Assembly (NCBI GenBank): GCA_020846875.1
Contig: JADLDB010000055.1
Location: 16,511-80,510 of the forward strand
DNA length: 64,000 nucleotides
Origin: Myxococcales bacterium
GTDB taxonomy: Bacteria > Myxococcota > Myxococcia > Myxococcales > Myxococcaceae
Reading direction: 5' to 3'
Below, piece by piece: positions 19,155-27,122 of the stretch; the stretch's first letter is position 1, and every line of letters starts with the position of its first letter. Below the pieces are notes generated by a model. It made no database searches, had not been told where the DNA came from, and worked only from the letters and a program-made list of their open reading frames with translations. Both the position numbers and the translations under genes were made by a program.

Positions 19155-19787
19155 GTGAGCCTCGCCGCCTTCCGCCGTCAACTGCGTCACGCCGAGCAGG
19201 CGCTGGGGAAGGCCGACCCGGTGCTCTCGCGCATCATCGCGAGGGCCGCGCCCTGCGACCTCGAGAAGAAGCCTTTCCAGCCCTACGAGGCGCTGCTCAC
19301 CTCCATCGCCCACCAGCAGCTCAACGGCCGCGCCGCGCAGACCATCGTGGCGCGGGTGAAGACGCGGCTGGGCGAGGGGCGCTGGCCCAGGCCCGAGAAG
19401 CTGGTGCGGCTCAGGGTGGCCTCGCTGCGCGCGTGCGGGCTGTCGGAGGCGAAGGCGAAGGCGTTTCAGGACGTGGCCCGCAAGACGCTGGACGGCACCG
19501 TGCCCCAGGCGCGCGCGCTGCGCGGCCTGGACGACGAGGCGATCATCGAGCGCCTCACGAAAGTGCGGGGCATTGGCCGCTGGTCGGTGGAGATGATGCT
19601 GATGTTCCACCTCGGCCGCCTCGACGTGCTGCCGGTAGACGACTTCGGGGTGCGCAAGGGCTTCACCCTGGGCTGGGGCTACGAGGAGCTGGTGAAGCCG
19701 AAGGTGCTGCTCGCGTACGGCGAGCGCTGGCGGCCATACCGCACCGTGGCGAGCTGGTTCCTCTGGCGGGTGGTGGACGGGAAGTAG
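19155..19787 (+). CDS. DNA-3-methyladenine glycosylase II (AlkA/HhH-GPD family)
   Basis: 210 residues from GTG. The HhH-GPD fold is visible: PYEALLTSIAHQQLNGRAAQTIVARV early, helix-hairpin-helix LTKVRGIGRWSVEMMLM near 135, and the catalytic Asp segment LPVDDFGVRKG near 158. No Fe-S cluster Cys are present, which separates it from EndoIII/MutY and fits the AlkA/MAG class. Such enzymes remove 3-methyladenine and other alkylated purines in base excision repair. It lacks the N-terminal AlkA domain of E. coli, so it is the short form. Its divergent neighbour is a receiver gene. Confidence 0.88.
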   Translation: MSLAAFRRQLRHAEQALGKADPVLSRIIARAAPCDLEKKPFQPYEALLTSIAHQQLNGRAAQTIVARVKTRLGEGRWPRPEKLVRLRVASLRACGLSEAKAKAFQDVARKTLDGTVPQARALRGLDDEAIIERLTKVRGIGRWSVEMMLMFHLGRLDVLPVDDFGVRKGFTLGWGYEELVKPKVLLAYGERWRPYRTVASWFLWRVVDGK

Positions 19788-19874
19788 CCACACCCGGGGA
19801 TTGCGCTTGGCGATCGGCGCGGCTCGGGTACGGTGCGCCGCCGTTCCACCCGTCGCGCCCTGGAGCCTCACCAC

Positions 19875-20393
19875 ATGTCGATCGTCCGCACCGTCGCGCT
19901 GAGCACCGCCCTCGCCCTCCCCGCCTTTGCCCAGGCCCCTGCGCCGGCCAAGGCCCCGGCCCCCGCCGCGCCGGCCAAGGCCCCCGAGGCGAAGCCGGCC
20001 GCCGCCGCCAAGCCCACCCTGCGCGAGCGGATCAAGACCGAGAAGAAGGCCGTCGTCCTGGCCAACCTGGGCCTCACCGAGGACGAGGCGAAGAAGTTCG
20101 ACCCCGTCTACGAGGCGTACCAGAAGGACCTCACCGGCCTGGCGGACCGGACGCTGAAGGTCATCGAGGAGTTCGGGAAGAGCTTCGACGCGATGGACGA
20201 CAAGACGGCGAAGAAGCTGCTGGATGAAGCCGTCGCCATCGAGGCGGATCGTGCCAAGCTGATGAAGACGTACCTGGCGAAGTTCCGCAAGGCGGTGCCG
20301 GAGAAGAAGGTCGCGCGCTACTACCAGATCGAGAACAAGCTGCGCGCCATCGTCACGGCCGAGCTGGCCGACGCGATCCCCCTGGCGGAGTGA
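19875..20393 (+). CDS. Small periplasmic helical protein (Spy/CpxP-like)
   Basis: 172 residues from ATG at 19875, chosen because it gives a clean signal peptide (SIVRTVALSTALALPAFAQA); an upstream in-frame start would add a charged, non-signal extension. An Ala-Pro-Lys-rich linker (about 22-50) follows, then a mostly helical domain with LTEDEAKKFDPVYEAYQKDL and LMKTYLAKFRKAVPEKKVARYY. The helical pattern with an LT-x-EEA-like motif recalls the Spy/CpxP (LTXXQ) group of periplasmic chaperones, but the defining motif is not exact. It ends 7 bp before the convergent PAP2_C gene. Confidence 0.7.
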   Translation: MSIVRTVALSTALALPAFAQAPAPAKAPAPAAPAKAPEAKPAAAAKPTLRERIKTEKKAVVLANLGLTEDEAKKFDPVYEAYQKDLTGLADRTLKVIEEFGKSFDAMDDKTAKKLLDEAVAIEADRAKLMKTYLAKFRKAVPEKKVARYYQIENKLRAIVTAELADAIPLAE

Positions 20394-20400
20394 GCCGTCT

Positions 20401-21117
20401 TCAAGCGCGCGCGGGGGGAGCCGCAGCACCCAGCTTCCCCTCGCGCAGCGCGAACACCGCCAGCGTCACCGCGTACGCACCGATCACGTCGATGGTGTAG
20501 TGCAGGTGCGCGAGGAAGACGCTGGCCACCACCAGCAGGTGCGCCACCAGCATCGGCGCGCGCAGCCTCGGGTAGCGCCACACGTAGAGGAGCAGCAGCA
20601 GCGTGGTGGCGGTGTGCCCGGAGAAGAACAGATCCTTGGTGAGGTAGACGCGCGCGCCGCCGTCGGGGGCGAAGAAGCCCAGGGGCGTGCCCAACTCGAG
20701 GAAGGCGCGCCAGCGGGCCGCGCCGTCCATCCCCGCGTGGGTGTCCACGCCGCTCACCGGTCCCAAGCCCGTCGCGACGATGCACAGCCCGCGGATGAGC
20801 GCCAGGCCGCCCGCCGTCCACATGTAGCGGATGAAGCGCTCCGCGTCGGCGGCCAGAAGCGCCAGCGCGATGGGCACGTACGCGGCGATCCACAGCAGGT
20901 AGTTGTTCCGGTCGATCCACGGCACGTACGGCACCTGCGCCAGCACCGCGTCGGGCAGGGTGGGCGCCGGCCGGGCCTCGGCCCACAGCGCCAGCCACAC
21001 CATCACCCCGTAGCAGGCGAGGCGGAAGAGGAGGGACGCGCCGATCCTCGTCCACAGGAGCGCCGTCCACTTCGACGGGGCGGCGGGCACGACCTCGGCG
21101 GGCGCGGCGGAGTCCAT
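20401..21117 (-). CDS. PAP2_C (sphingomyelin-synthase-like) integral membrane protein
   Basis: 238 residues with about six membrane helices. The catalytic region matches the PAP2_C family, which includes sphingomyelin synthases: LFFSGHTATTLLLL (His in SGHT) near 167, and AHLHYTIDVIGAY near 205 giving the second His and the Asp of the HHD triad. Family members transfer or remove phospho-headgroups of lipids on the outer face of the cytoplasmic membrane. The closest functional call is a lipid phosphatase or phosphotransferase; substrate cannot be read from sequence. Myxobacteria are known to make sphingolipids and ceramides, so a ceramide headgroup enzyme is plausible. It is separated by 34 bp from the ahpD stop. 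Confidence 0.8.
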   Translation of the reverse strand: MDSAAPAEVVPAAPSKWTALLWTRIGASLLFRLACYGVMVWLALWAEARPAPTLPDAVLAQVPYVPWIDRNNYLLWIAAYVPIALALLAADAERFIRYMWTAGGLALIRGLCIVATGLGPVSGVDTHAGMDGAARWRAFLELGTPLGFFAPDGGARVYLTKDLFFSGHTATTLLLLLYVWRYPRLRAPMLVAHLLVVASVFLAHLHYTIDVIGAYAVTLAVFALREGKLGAAAPPARA

Positions 21118-21151
21118 TGCTGCTCGCGCGCCTTAGCAGATGAGCCGGCCT

Positions 21152-21679
21152 TCAGGGCACCGTGGCCAGCGCCACCGCCGCCGCGTTGATGGTGGCGGCG
21201 ATGCGCACCGCGTCGTGCACCTGGCCCACCGCCAGCCCACCTTCGAGCACCACGCGCTCGTGCGACTGCACGCACGACTGGCAGTTGCCGATCGCCGACA
21301 CCGCCATGCAGAACAGCTCGAAGTCCTGCTTGCTGCCCGCGGTCTGGTTGGTGCGCAGCATGCGCAGGCGCGCCGGGAGCTGGGAGTACTCCTCCTTCCC
21401 GATGATGTGCCGGAAGCGGTAGTAGACGTTGTTCATCCCCATCAGGATGGCGGCGGCCTTCGCGTCGTCCAGGGTGCCGTCCTCCACGCCCGCGGCCTTC
21501 GCGTCCTCGAGGATCGCAAGGCTGAGCTGCTTGTCCTTCGTCGCGTACGCACACGCCAGCGCCGTGCCCCAGGCCTGCCCCTTCGACAGCTCGGTCTGCG
21601 ACAGCACGTTCTGCAGGTTGATCTTGATGTCGCGCGCGGCGTCGGGGAGCTGCTCGCGCAGGGCGTTGAGGCGATCCAT
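21152..21679 (-). CDS. ahpD: Alkylhydroperoxidase AhpD
   Basis: 175 residues, the usual AhpD length. ATG at 21679 (MDRLNALREQLPD) matches the known N-terminus, so the longer upstream reading is discarded. The redox centre is AIGNCQSCVQSHE near 127-139, giving the CxxC pair plus the following His, as in Mycobacterium AhpD. The enzyme regenerates AhpC, linking its reduction to a lipoamide pathway, and has weak peroxidase activity itself. It lies downstream of ahpC on the same strand with a 102-bp gap, so the two probably share a transcript from perR. Confidence 0.94.
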   Translation of the reverse strand: MDRLNALREQLPDAARDIKINLQNVLSQTELSKGQAWGTALACAYATKDKQLSLAILEDAKAAGVEDGTLDDAKAAAILMGMNNVYYRFRHIIGKEEYSQLPARLRMLRTNQTAGSKQDFELFCMAVSAIGNCQSCVQSHERVVLEGGLAVGQVHDAVRIAATINAAAVALATVP

Positions 21680-21781
21680 GTCGAAGGTCCTTTCCAGGAA
21701 GGAAGGCGAAGGGCGTAGCGGACGGGTTGGACAGCCGTCGGCCACGCCCCTCGCTCGTCAGTCCGTCACAGGCAGCGCGGG

Positions 21782-22333
21782 TCAGCTGGCCTTCTTCAGC
21801 TTCTGGGTGAGCGTCTCCTCACCCTTGTGCCAGTTGCACGGGCACAGCTCGTCCGTCTGCAGCCCGTCCAGCACGCGCAGCACCTCGTCCACGTTGCGGC
21901 CCACCGACAGATCGTTGGCCGAGGCGTGGCGCACGACCCCGGTGGGATCGATCACGAACGTCGCGCGCAGGGCGACGCCCGCCGTGGGCTGCAACAACCC
22001 GAAGGCCTCAGCCATGGCGTGGTTCACGTGCAGCAGCGGGTGGTTGATCTTCCGCAGATCGGCGTGATCCTTGCGCCACGCGAGGTGGCTGTACTCGTTG
22101 TCCGTCGAGCCGCCCAGCACGACCGCGCCGCGATCGGCGAACTCCTTGGCCTTCTTGTCGAACTCGACGATCTCCGTCGGGCACACGAAGGTGAAGTCCT
22201 TGGGGTAGGTGTAGAAGACGATCCACTTCCCGGCGAAGTCCTTGTTGGTGACCGTCTTGAACTCCTGGCCCTTCTCGATGCTGACGCAAGCCTTGGTGGA
22301 AAAGTCGGGGGCCTTCGTTCCAGGGGAGAGCAT
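21782..22333 (-). CDS. ahpC: Peroxiredoxin AhpC
   Basis: 183 residues, a 2-Cys peroxiredoxin of the AhpC class. Peroxidatic Cys is in FTFVCPTE near 51, with the supporting Arg in LRATFVIDP, and C-terminal Cys in DELCPCNWHKGE near 163-165. This Cys-Pro-Cys-Asn-Trp ending is typical of AhpC forms reduced by AhpD rather than AhpF, which agrees with ahpD downstream and the absence of ahpF here. It reduces H2O2, organic peroxides and peroxynitrite in the cytoplasm. It follows perR by 42 bp. Confidence 0.95.
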   Translation of the reverse strand: MLSPGTKAPDFSTKACVSIEKGQEFKTVTNKDFAGKWIVFYTYPKDFTFVCPTEIVEFDKKAKEFADRGAVVLGGSTDNEYSHLAWRKDHADLRKINHPLLHVNHAMAEAFGLLQPTAGVALRATFVIDPTGVVRHASANDLSVGRNVDEVLRVLDGLQTDELCPCNWHKGEETLTQKLKKAS

Positions 22334-22375
22334 GTGTGTTCCTCGCTTGCTTGGGTTGGTTGTTGGAGCTGCTGC

Positions 22376-22807
22376 TCAGCGCTTCGCCTTCTCTGCCTTG
22401 CCGCGGGACCCGCCGAGCTTCCGGCCCCGCATCACCACCATGTATTCGCGCACCTCGTAGTCCTTGAGCCGGCCCACGTCCCCCACCCTCACCGCCTCCC
22501 AGGGCACGTCTTCGATCCGACCGGACTCGTCGTCGATGAAGTGGTGGTGGGCCTCGAGGCGGGGGTCGAACACCACCTTGCCCTCGGCCAGCACCAGCTG
22601 CCGCAGGATGCCCTTGTCCACGAAGAGGTTGAGCGTATTGTAGATCGTGGCCCGCGATACCATGGGGAAGCGGGCCTGCACGCGCTCGAGCACCTGGTCC
22701 GCCGACGGGTGGTCCTCGGTGGTGAGCACGTAGCCCGCCACCGCCAGCCGCTGGGCCGAAGGCTGAATGCCCGCGCCCCTCAAGGTCGTGACCAGGTCTG
22801 GATTCAT
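22376..22807 (-). CDS. perR: Cysteine-free PerR-type Fur-family repressor
   Basis: 143 residues, Fur fold: winged helix with recognition helix VSRATIYNTLNLF near 50-62. The regulatory-metal ligands of PerR can be placed: His in EDHPSADQV, Asp in VVFDPR, His pair in AHHHF, and Asp in GRIEDV where PerR has Asp and Fur has Glu. Unlike Bacillus PerR, the protein has no Cys at all, so the structural Zn(Cys)4 site is missing; the usual C-x-x-C-G reads D-D-E-S-G. Cys-less PerR-type proteins are known in other phyla. It should sense H2O2 by oxidation of metal-binding His and control the neighbouring ahpC-ahpD and dps genes. The C-terminal tail is basic. Confidence 0.85.
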   Translation of the reverse strand: MNPDLVTTLRGAGIQPSAQRLAVAGYVLTTEDHPSADQVLERVQARFPMVSRATIYNTLNLFVDKGILRQLVLAEGKVVFDPRLEAHHHFIDDESGRIEDVPWEAVRVGDVGRLKDYEVREYMVVMRGRKLGGSRGKAEKAKR

Positions 22808-22814
22808 TTCGGAC

Positions 22815-22845
22815 TTAGACCTAATCCAGAATTTGACGGCGTCAA
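22815..22845. promoter_or_regulatory. Palindromic operator/promoter region between perR and dps
   Basis: Two perfect inverted repeats lie in the 112-bp gap. TTAGACCTAA at 22815-22824 sits 7 bp before the perR start and is a candidate PerR/Fur-type box. TTGACGGCGTCAA at 22833-22845 reads TTGACG on both strands, so each half matches a sigma70 -35 element, one pointing to perR and one to dps. A clear -10 is not obvious on either side. The arrangement would place divergent promoters under one shared operator. Confidence 0.5.
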
Positions 22846-22919
22846 CCCAAAACGAGGTTGAAACCGCCGCCGCCCTGCGTCATCTCAAGGAGTGACCCCC
22901 AACAGGAGGACGTGCGCAC

Positions 22920-23414
22920 ATGGCGAAGAAGGCGACGGCAGGGAGCATGGCGGTGGACATCGGGATCGCCGAGGGTGACCGGAAGGCGATCGCGGAAGGC
23001 CTCAACGCGCTGCTGGCGGACACCTACGTGCTGTACCTGAAGACCCACGCGTTCCACTGGAACGTGGTGGGCCCGATGTTCCAGACGCTGCACCTGATGT
23101 TCGAGGCGCACTACAACGAGCTGTGGACGGCCACCGACGTGATCGCCGAGCGGATCCGCTCGCTGGGCCTGCCCGTGCGCGCCACCTGGAGCGAGTTCGC
23201 CCAGCTCTCCAGCATCCCCGAGGCGAGCGGCGTGCCCGAGGCCACCGCGATGGTGCGCGAGTTGGTGAAGGGCCACGAGGCCGCCGCCCGCACCGCCCGC
23301 AAGGTGTTCAGCCGCGCAGAGAAGGGCGCTGACGAGTCCACGGTGGACCTCCTCACCCAGCGGCTACAGGTCCACGAGAAGACCGCGTGGATGCTCCGCA
23401 GCCTCCTGGCCTGA
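22920..23414 (+). CDS. dps: Dps-family DNA-binding ferritin-like protein
   Basis: 164 residues. A strong Shine-Dalgarno (AGGAGG at 22904-22909) lies 10 bases before ATG. The intersubunit ferroxidase ligands are visible: HWNVVGPMFQTLH supplies two His, the acidic residue follows at H+4 (Glu rather than the usual Asp), and TDVIAER gives the Asp/Glu pair. The N-terminus (AKKATAGS) is short and basic, useful for DNA contact. Dps proteins form 12-mers that oxidise Fe(II) with H2O2 and protect DNA. Divergent arrangement with perR suggests peroxide induction. Confidence 0.93.
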   Translation: MAKKATAGSMAVDIGIAEGDRKAIAEGLNALLADTYVLYLKTHAFHWNVVGPMFQTLHLMFEAHYNELWTATDVIAERIRSLGLPVRATWSEFAQLSSIPEASGVPEATAMVRELVKGHEAAARTARKVFSRAEKGADESTVDLLTQRLQVHEKTAWMLRSLLA

Positions 23415-23437
23415 GGCCGTGGTAGTCCCCCAAGCCC

Positions 23438-24586
23438 GTGCTGCGCCTCGAGAACCCCGTCCAGCCCTACGCGTGGGGAAGCCTCACCGCGATCCCCGCG
23501 CTGCTCGGCCGCCCCCCCACCGGCGTCCCCCAGGCCGAGCTGTGGCTGGGCGCCCACCCCTCGGCGCCGTCGCAGGTGGTGGGCGACGCGGGCCTCGACG
23601 CGGTGATCGCCCGCGCCCCGCAGGCGCTGTTGGGCGAGCGGCTCGTAGCGCGCTTCGGCCCCACCCTGCCCTTCCTGCTCAAGGTGCTGGCCGCAAGTCA
23701 GCCCCTGTCGCTGCAAGCGCACCCCAGCCTCGCCCAGGCGAAGGAAGGCTTTGAGCGCGAGGAAGGCGCCGGCGTTGCGCGCACCGCCGCCCACCGCAAC
23801 TACCGGGACACCAACCACAAGCCGGAGCTGATCTGCGCGCTGGGAAGATTCCACGCGCTCTGCGGCTTCCGCCGCCTCGCCGACTCGGTGAAGCTGTTCC
23901 GCGCGCTGGGCAAGCCGCTGGCCGAGCGCCTGGAGCAGGACGGCCTGCGCGCCACCTTCCAGCAGGTAGTGACGCTGCCCCCAGCGGATCAGCGCGCCCT
24001 GGCCTTCGCCACCGCCGAGGCGTGCGCCCGACGGCCTGCCCCCGGCTTCGAGGCCGAGTGCGCCTGGGCGGTGCGCCTCTCCAGGCAGTACCCGGGGGAC
24101 GTGGGCGTGGTGGGCGCGCTGCTGCTCAACCTCGTCACCCTGGAGGACGGCGACGCGCTGTACCTCCCCGCGGGCAACCTGCACGCGTACCTGGAAGGCG
24201 TGGGCGTGGAGGTGATGGCCAACAGCGACAACGTGCTGCGCGGCGGGTTGACCCCCAAGCACGTCGACGTGAAGGAGCTGCTCAAGGTGCTGGACTTTGG
24301 CGACGGCCCGGCCCGGGTGCTGCGCCCTTCGGGCAGCCCGGAGGCCGTGTACGAGACGCCCGCGCCCGAGTTCCGCCTCTCACGCCTGGACGTGGCGGGG
24401 CCGGTGGAGCTCGCCCGTCGAGGCCCGGAGCTGCTGCTGGTGATGCGCGGAGCGCTGGAGGTCAGCTGCGGCGAGGAGGTGCTGGACCTGGACCAGGGCG
24501 AGAGCCTCTTCGTGGGCGCCGACGAGGGGCCGCTGAAGCTCTTCGGCGAGGGGCTGCTCTTCCGCGCCACGGCGGGGGCGGCATGA
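23438..24586 (+). CDS. manA: Mannose-6-phosphate isomerase, class I
   Basis: 382 residues from GTG at 23438. Type I PMI metal-site motifs are present: LSLQAHPS (Gln and His ligands) near 89, NHKPELICAL (Glu) near 129, and the catalytic block LPAGNLHAYLEG through GGLTPKHVDV near 240-280 (His ligand and catalytic Arg region). The enzyme interconverts mannose-6-phosphate and fructose-6-phosphate for GDP-mannose and glycan synthesis or for mannose catabolism; cytosolic and Zn-dependent. It overlaps the metallophosphoesterase start by 4 bp (ATGA). Confidence 0.92.
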   Translation: MLRLENPVQPYAWGSLTAIPALLGRPPTGVPQAELWLGAHPSAPSQVVGDAGLDAVIARAPQALLGERLVARFGPTLPFLLKVLAASQPLSLQAHPSLAQAKEGFEREEGAGVARTAAHRNYRDTNHKPELICALGRFHALCGFRRLADSVKLFRALGKPLAERLEQDGLRATFQQVVTLPPADQRALAFATAEACARRPAPGFEAECAWAVRLSRQYPGDVGVVGALLLNLVTLEDGDALYLPAGNLHAYLEGVGVEVMANSDNVLRGGLTPKHVDVKELLKVLDFGDGPARVLRPSGSPEAVYETPAPEFRLSRLDVAGPVELARRGPELLLVMRGALEVSCGEEVLDLDQGESLFVGADEGPLKLFGEGLLFRATAGAA

Positions 24587-25467
24587 GGCTGGCCCACTTC
24601 TCGGACATCCACGTCACCCACTTCCCGCTGACCGGCTCCTTCACCATGAAGCGGCTGGCGGCGGTGGCCAGCTACAGCCTCGCCGGGCGCGGGCGACACT
24701 TCGTGGGCAGCGACGAGCGGATCGCCAGGCTGCTCGAGGACGTGGACTCGCTGGGCGTCGACCACGCGCTGTGCACCGGCGATCTCACCGGCGTGTCCAC
24801 CGTGGGCGAGTTCAAGCGCGTCGCCCAGTTGTTCGGCCCGCGGCTGGATCAGCCCCAGAGGTTCACCGTCATCCCCGGCAACCACGATCGCTACGTGCGC
24901 GAGGCCGCCGGCCGCTTCGAGCAGCACTTCGCGAAGCTGTGCGAGGGCGCCCGCTTCCCCTTCGCCAAGGCGCTGCCCGGGGGCGTGACGCTGGTGGGCC
25001 TCGACGTCGCGCGGCCTTCGTCCGTCATCGACTCGTCTGGCCTCGCCGGGAAGGAGCAGCTGGGCCGGGTACAGGAGATCCTCACCGACGCGTCGCTCAA
25101 GGAGCGCTTCGTCGTCGTCGCGCTCCACTATGGGCTGCTGCGGGCGGAAGGGCAGCGCGATCGCAGGAGCCATGGCCTGCGCGATGATCTCGAGCTCATG
25201 GCGCTCGTCGATCGCGAGGACGTCACCGTCGACCTCGTCGTCCACGGCCACATGCACCGGCCGTACGTGGTGCCGACGAAGCGCCGGCAGACCATCAACG
25301 CCGGCAGCGCGACGGATCTCCACGTGAAGGGCTGCGGCTACCACGTGTACGACCTCGATCCTCGCGCGTTCAAGGTGCGCATCGAGCGCCGGGAGTGGGA
25401 CGCCGCGCGAGGACGGTACGCAGCCCGGGCGGATTCGCCGCTCAACCGCGAGTTCCCCACCCGGTAA
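24583..25467 (+). CDS. Calcineurin-like metallophosphoesterase
   Basis: 294 residues. ATG at 24583 overlaps the manA stop as ATGA and is preferred to longer readings inside manA. The five metallophosphoesterase motifs are complete: SDIH (9-12), GDLT near 67, PGNHD near 98, ALHYG near 185 and HGHMH near 220, so a dinuclear metal site should form. No signal peptide. Families of this size include CpdA-like cyclic-nucleotide phosphodiesterases, LpxH-like and nucleotidase enzymes; the substrate cannot be read. Coupling to manA suggests joint expression rather than a shared pathway. Confidence 0.88.
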   Translation: MRLAHFSDIHVTHFPLTGSFTMKRLAAVASYSLAGRGRHFVGSDERIARLLEDVDSLGVDHALCTGDLTGVSTVGEFKRVAQLFGPRLDQPQRFTVIPGNHDRYVREAAGRFEQHFAKLCEGARFPFAKALPGGVTLVGLDVARPSSVIDSSGLAGKEQLGRVQEILTDASLKERFVVVALHYGLLRAEGQRDRRSHGLRDDLELMALVDREDVTVDLVVHGHMHRPYVVPTKRRQTINAGSATDLHVKGCGYHVYDLDPRAFKVRIERREWDAARGRYAARADSPLNREFPTR

Positions 25468-25511
25468 CCCCTTCTCCCCGGCCCTCTCCCCGCTGGCGCT
25501 GTTCAAGCGCG

Positions 25512-25523
25512 GCTGACGTCAGC
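25512..25523. terminator. Small palindrome between convergent genes
   Basis: GCTGACGTCAGC is a perfect 12-bp palindrome at the 3' end of queF, where the metallophosphoesterase and queF genes converge. No U-tract follows, so termination is only a weak suggestion. Confidence 0.25.
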
Positions 25524-25890
25524 GCTTCCGCTTCGCCTGCTTGTCGTACGTCACGGTCACGTCGGTGGCGATGCCGCCGCGGATGAACCAGTGCCCGTGC
25601 ACGGTCAGCTTCCTCGGCGCGCAGGCCTTCACCAGGTCGTCGCAGATGGTGTTGGTGACGCGCTCGTGGAAGGCGCCTTCGTTGCGGTAGCTCCACAGGT
25701 ACAGCTTCAGGCTCTTGAGTTCCACGCACTTCTTGTCCGGCACGTAGCGGATCTTGAAGTGCGCGAAGTCGGGCTGGCCGGTGAGCGGACACAGGCAGGT
25801 GAACTCGGGGCAGTCGAACTCGATCTCATAGTCGCGATCCGGCGCCGGGTTGTCGAAGCTTTCCAGGTGCTTGGTGGGCTGAGAAGGCAT
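25519..25890 (-). CDS. queF: NADPH-dependent preQ0 reductase QueF (YkvM type)
   Basis: 123 residues, the short unimodular QueF class. The catalytic Cys segment [14 protein letters not shown] (about 31-44), the family motif [14 protein letters not shown] (about 57-70) and the GAFHERVTN segment for cofactor and substrate binding are all present. QueF reduces the nitrile of 7-cyano-7-deazaguanine to preQ1, a late step of queuosine synthesis for tRNA. No other que genes are in the window. It converges with the metallophosphoesterase gene (51-bp gap) and is divergent from the Sua5 gene. Confidence 0.95.
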   Translation of the reverse strand: MPSQPTKHLESFDNPAPDRDYEIEFDCPEFTCLCPLTGQPDFAHFKIRYVPDKKCVELKSLKLYLWSYRNEGAFHERVTNTICDDLVKACAPRKLTVHGHWFIRGGIATDVTVTYDKQAKRKR

Positions 25891-25949
25891 GGCGGGCGCT
25901 CGTAGTACCGGGCTGGCGCGCGCAGCGCAATTGCGGCAAACGCTGCTGC

Positions 25950-26912
25950 GTGCAGACGGCCGGTGACATCGCCCGCGCGGTGGAGGTGCTCCGGGGAGGA
26001 GGCCTGGTCGCGCTGCCCACCGAGACGGTGTACGGCCTTGGCGCCGACGCGCAGAACGAGCTGGCGGCGCGGCGCATCTTCGCGGTGAAGGGCCGGCCGT
26101 CCACCCACCCTCTCATCGTCCACGTGGCCAGCCTGGAGGACGCGCGGGCGTGGGTGGCCGAGGTGCCTCCCGAAGGAGAGCTGCTGGCGCGCGCCTTCTG
26201 GCCCGGGCCGCTCACCCTGGTGCTGCGGCGCAGCGCGCTGGCGTCGGACACCGTCACCGGGGGACAGGACACGGTGGCGATCCGCGTGCCCGCGCACGAG
26301 GTGGCCTTGAAGCTGCTGCGCGCCTTCGACGGAGGCATCGCCGCGCCGTCCGCCAACCGCTTTGGGAAGGTGAGCCCCACTACCGCGCAGCACGTGCGGG
26401 AGGAACTGGGCGAGGACGTGGACTTCATCCTCGACGCGGGGCCGAGCCAGGTGGGCGTGGAGTCCACCATCGTCGACGTGACGGGAGCGGCACCGCGGCT
26501 GCTGCGTCCCGGAGGCCTGGCGCGCGAGGCGCTCGAGGAGGCGCTGGGGCGGCCGCTGGCGCTGGCCACGCAGGTCGCCGACGTGCGCGCCCCGGGGATG
26601 CTGGAGTCGCACTACGCCCCGCGGGCTGGCCTGTGGCTGGTGGACGCACCGCGCCTCGCCGCGGAGGCGTCGCGGAGACTCGACGAGGGCGTGCGGGTAG
26701 TGGTGCTGGCCCCGGCCAGCGCCGTCGCGCCGGCAGCCGTCATCCGGCTCGACGTCCCCGAGGACGCGACGGGCTTCGCCCAGGTGCTGTACGCGCGGCT
26801 GCGCGAGGCGGATCGCCTGGGCGAGGTGATCCTCGCGGTGCCGCCGCCGGAGTCCGGGCTGGGGCTCGCGGTCAGAGACAGGCTCGCGCGTGCGGCCGCG
26901 CCGAGGCGGTGA
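25950..26912 (+). CDS. tsaC: L-threonylcarbamoyladenylate synthase, Sua5 type
   Basis: 320 residues from GTG. The YrdC-like domain covers about 1-200: [13 protein letters not shown] near 23, [13 protein letters not shown] near 48, [12 protein letters not shown] near 82, and [16 protein letters not shown] near 130, with STIVDVTG and LRPGG closing the fold. The extra C-terminal region (about 215-320) matches the Sua5 domain, so this is the long Sua5 form rather than the short TsaC form. The enzyme makes threonylcarbamoyl-AMP from Thr, bicarbonate and ATP for the t6A modification of ANN-decoding tRNAs. Confidence 0.92.
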   Translation: MQTAGDIARAVEVLRGGGLVALPTETVYGLGADAQNELAARRIFAVKGRPSTHPLIVHVASLEDARAWVAEVPPEGELLARAFWPGPLTLVLRRSALASDTVTGGQDTVAIRVPAHEVALKLLRAFDGGIAAPSANRFGKVSPTTAQHVREELGEDVDFILDAGPSQVGVESTIVDVTGAAPRLLRPGGLAREALEEALGRPLALATQVADVRAPGMLESHYAPRAGLWLVDAPRLAAEASRRLDEGVRVVVLAPASAVAPAAVIRLDVPEDATGFAQVLYARLREADRLGEVILAVPPPESGLGLAVRDRLARAAAPRR

Positions 26913-27122
26913 GGTGCGGCAGGCGCTGCTTGCGCCAGGAGGCGTTGGGGGCTCGAGCGCCGTCGTGCCCCTCTCGGAGCGCCGCAGCCTCGCGAAGCGC
27001 GTCGTGTACGTCGATGCCGAGGGTCGCTCCGTCGAGGTGCTCGAGACCGCCCCGTCGAGCTGGAGTCGGCGGTGCTCGCCGGGACGTCCGCGCCCTTGGG
27101 GGGCTGCCGAGCCGGCAGGGGC
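26913..27122 (+). other. 210-bp gap between convergent genes with possible decayed coding remnant
   Basis: No intact gene is supported. On the plus strand one frame reads ERRSLAKRVVYVDAEGRSVEVLETAP with natural-looking composition, then appears to shift frame into VELESAVLAGTSAPLGG. This could be the tail of a broken gene, or chance in GC-rich DNA. It lies between the Sua5 stop and the apaG stop. No clear terminator was found here. Confidence 0.25.
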
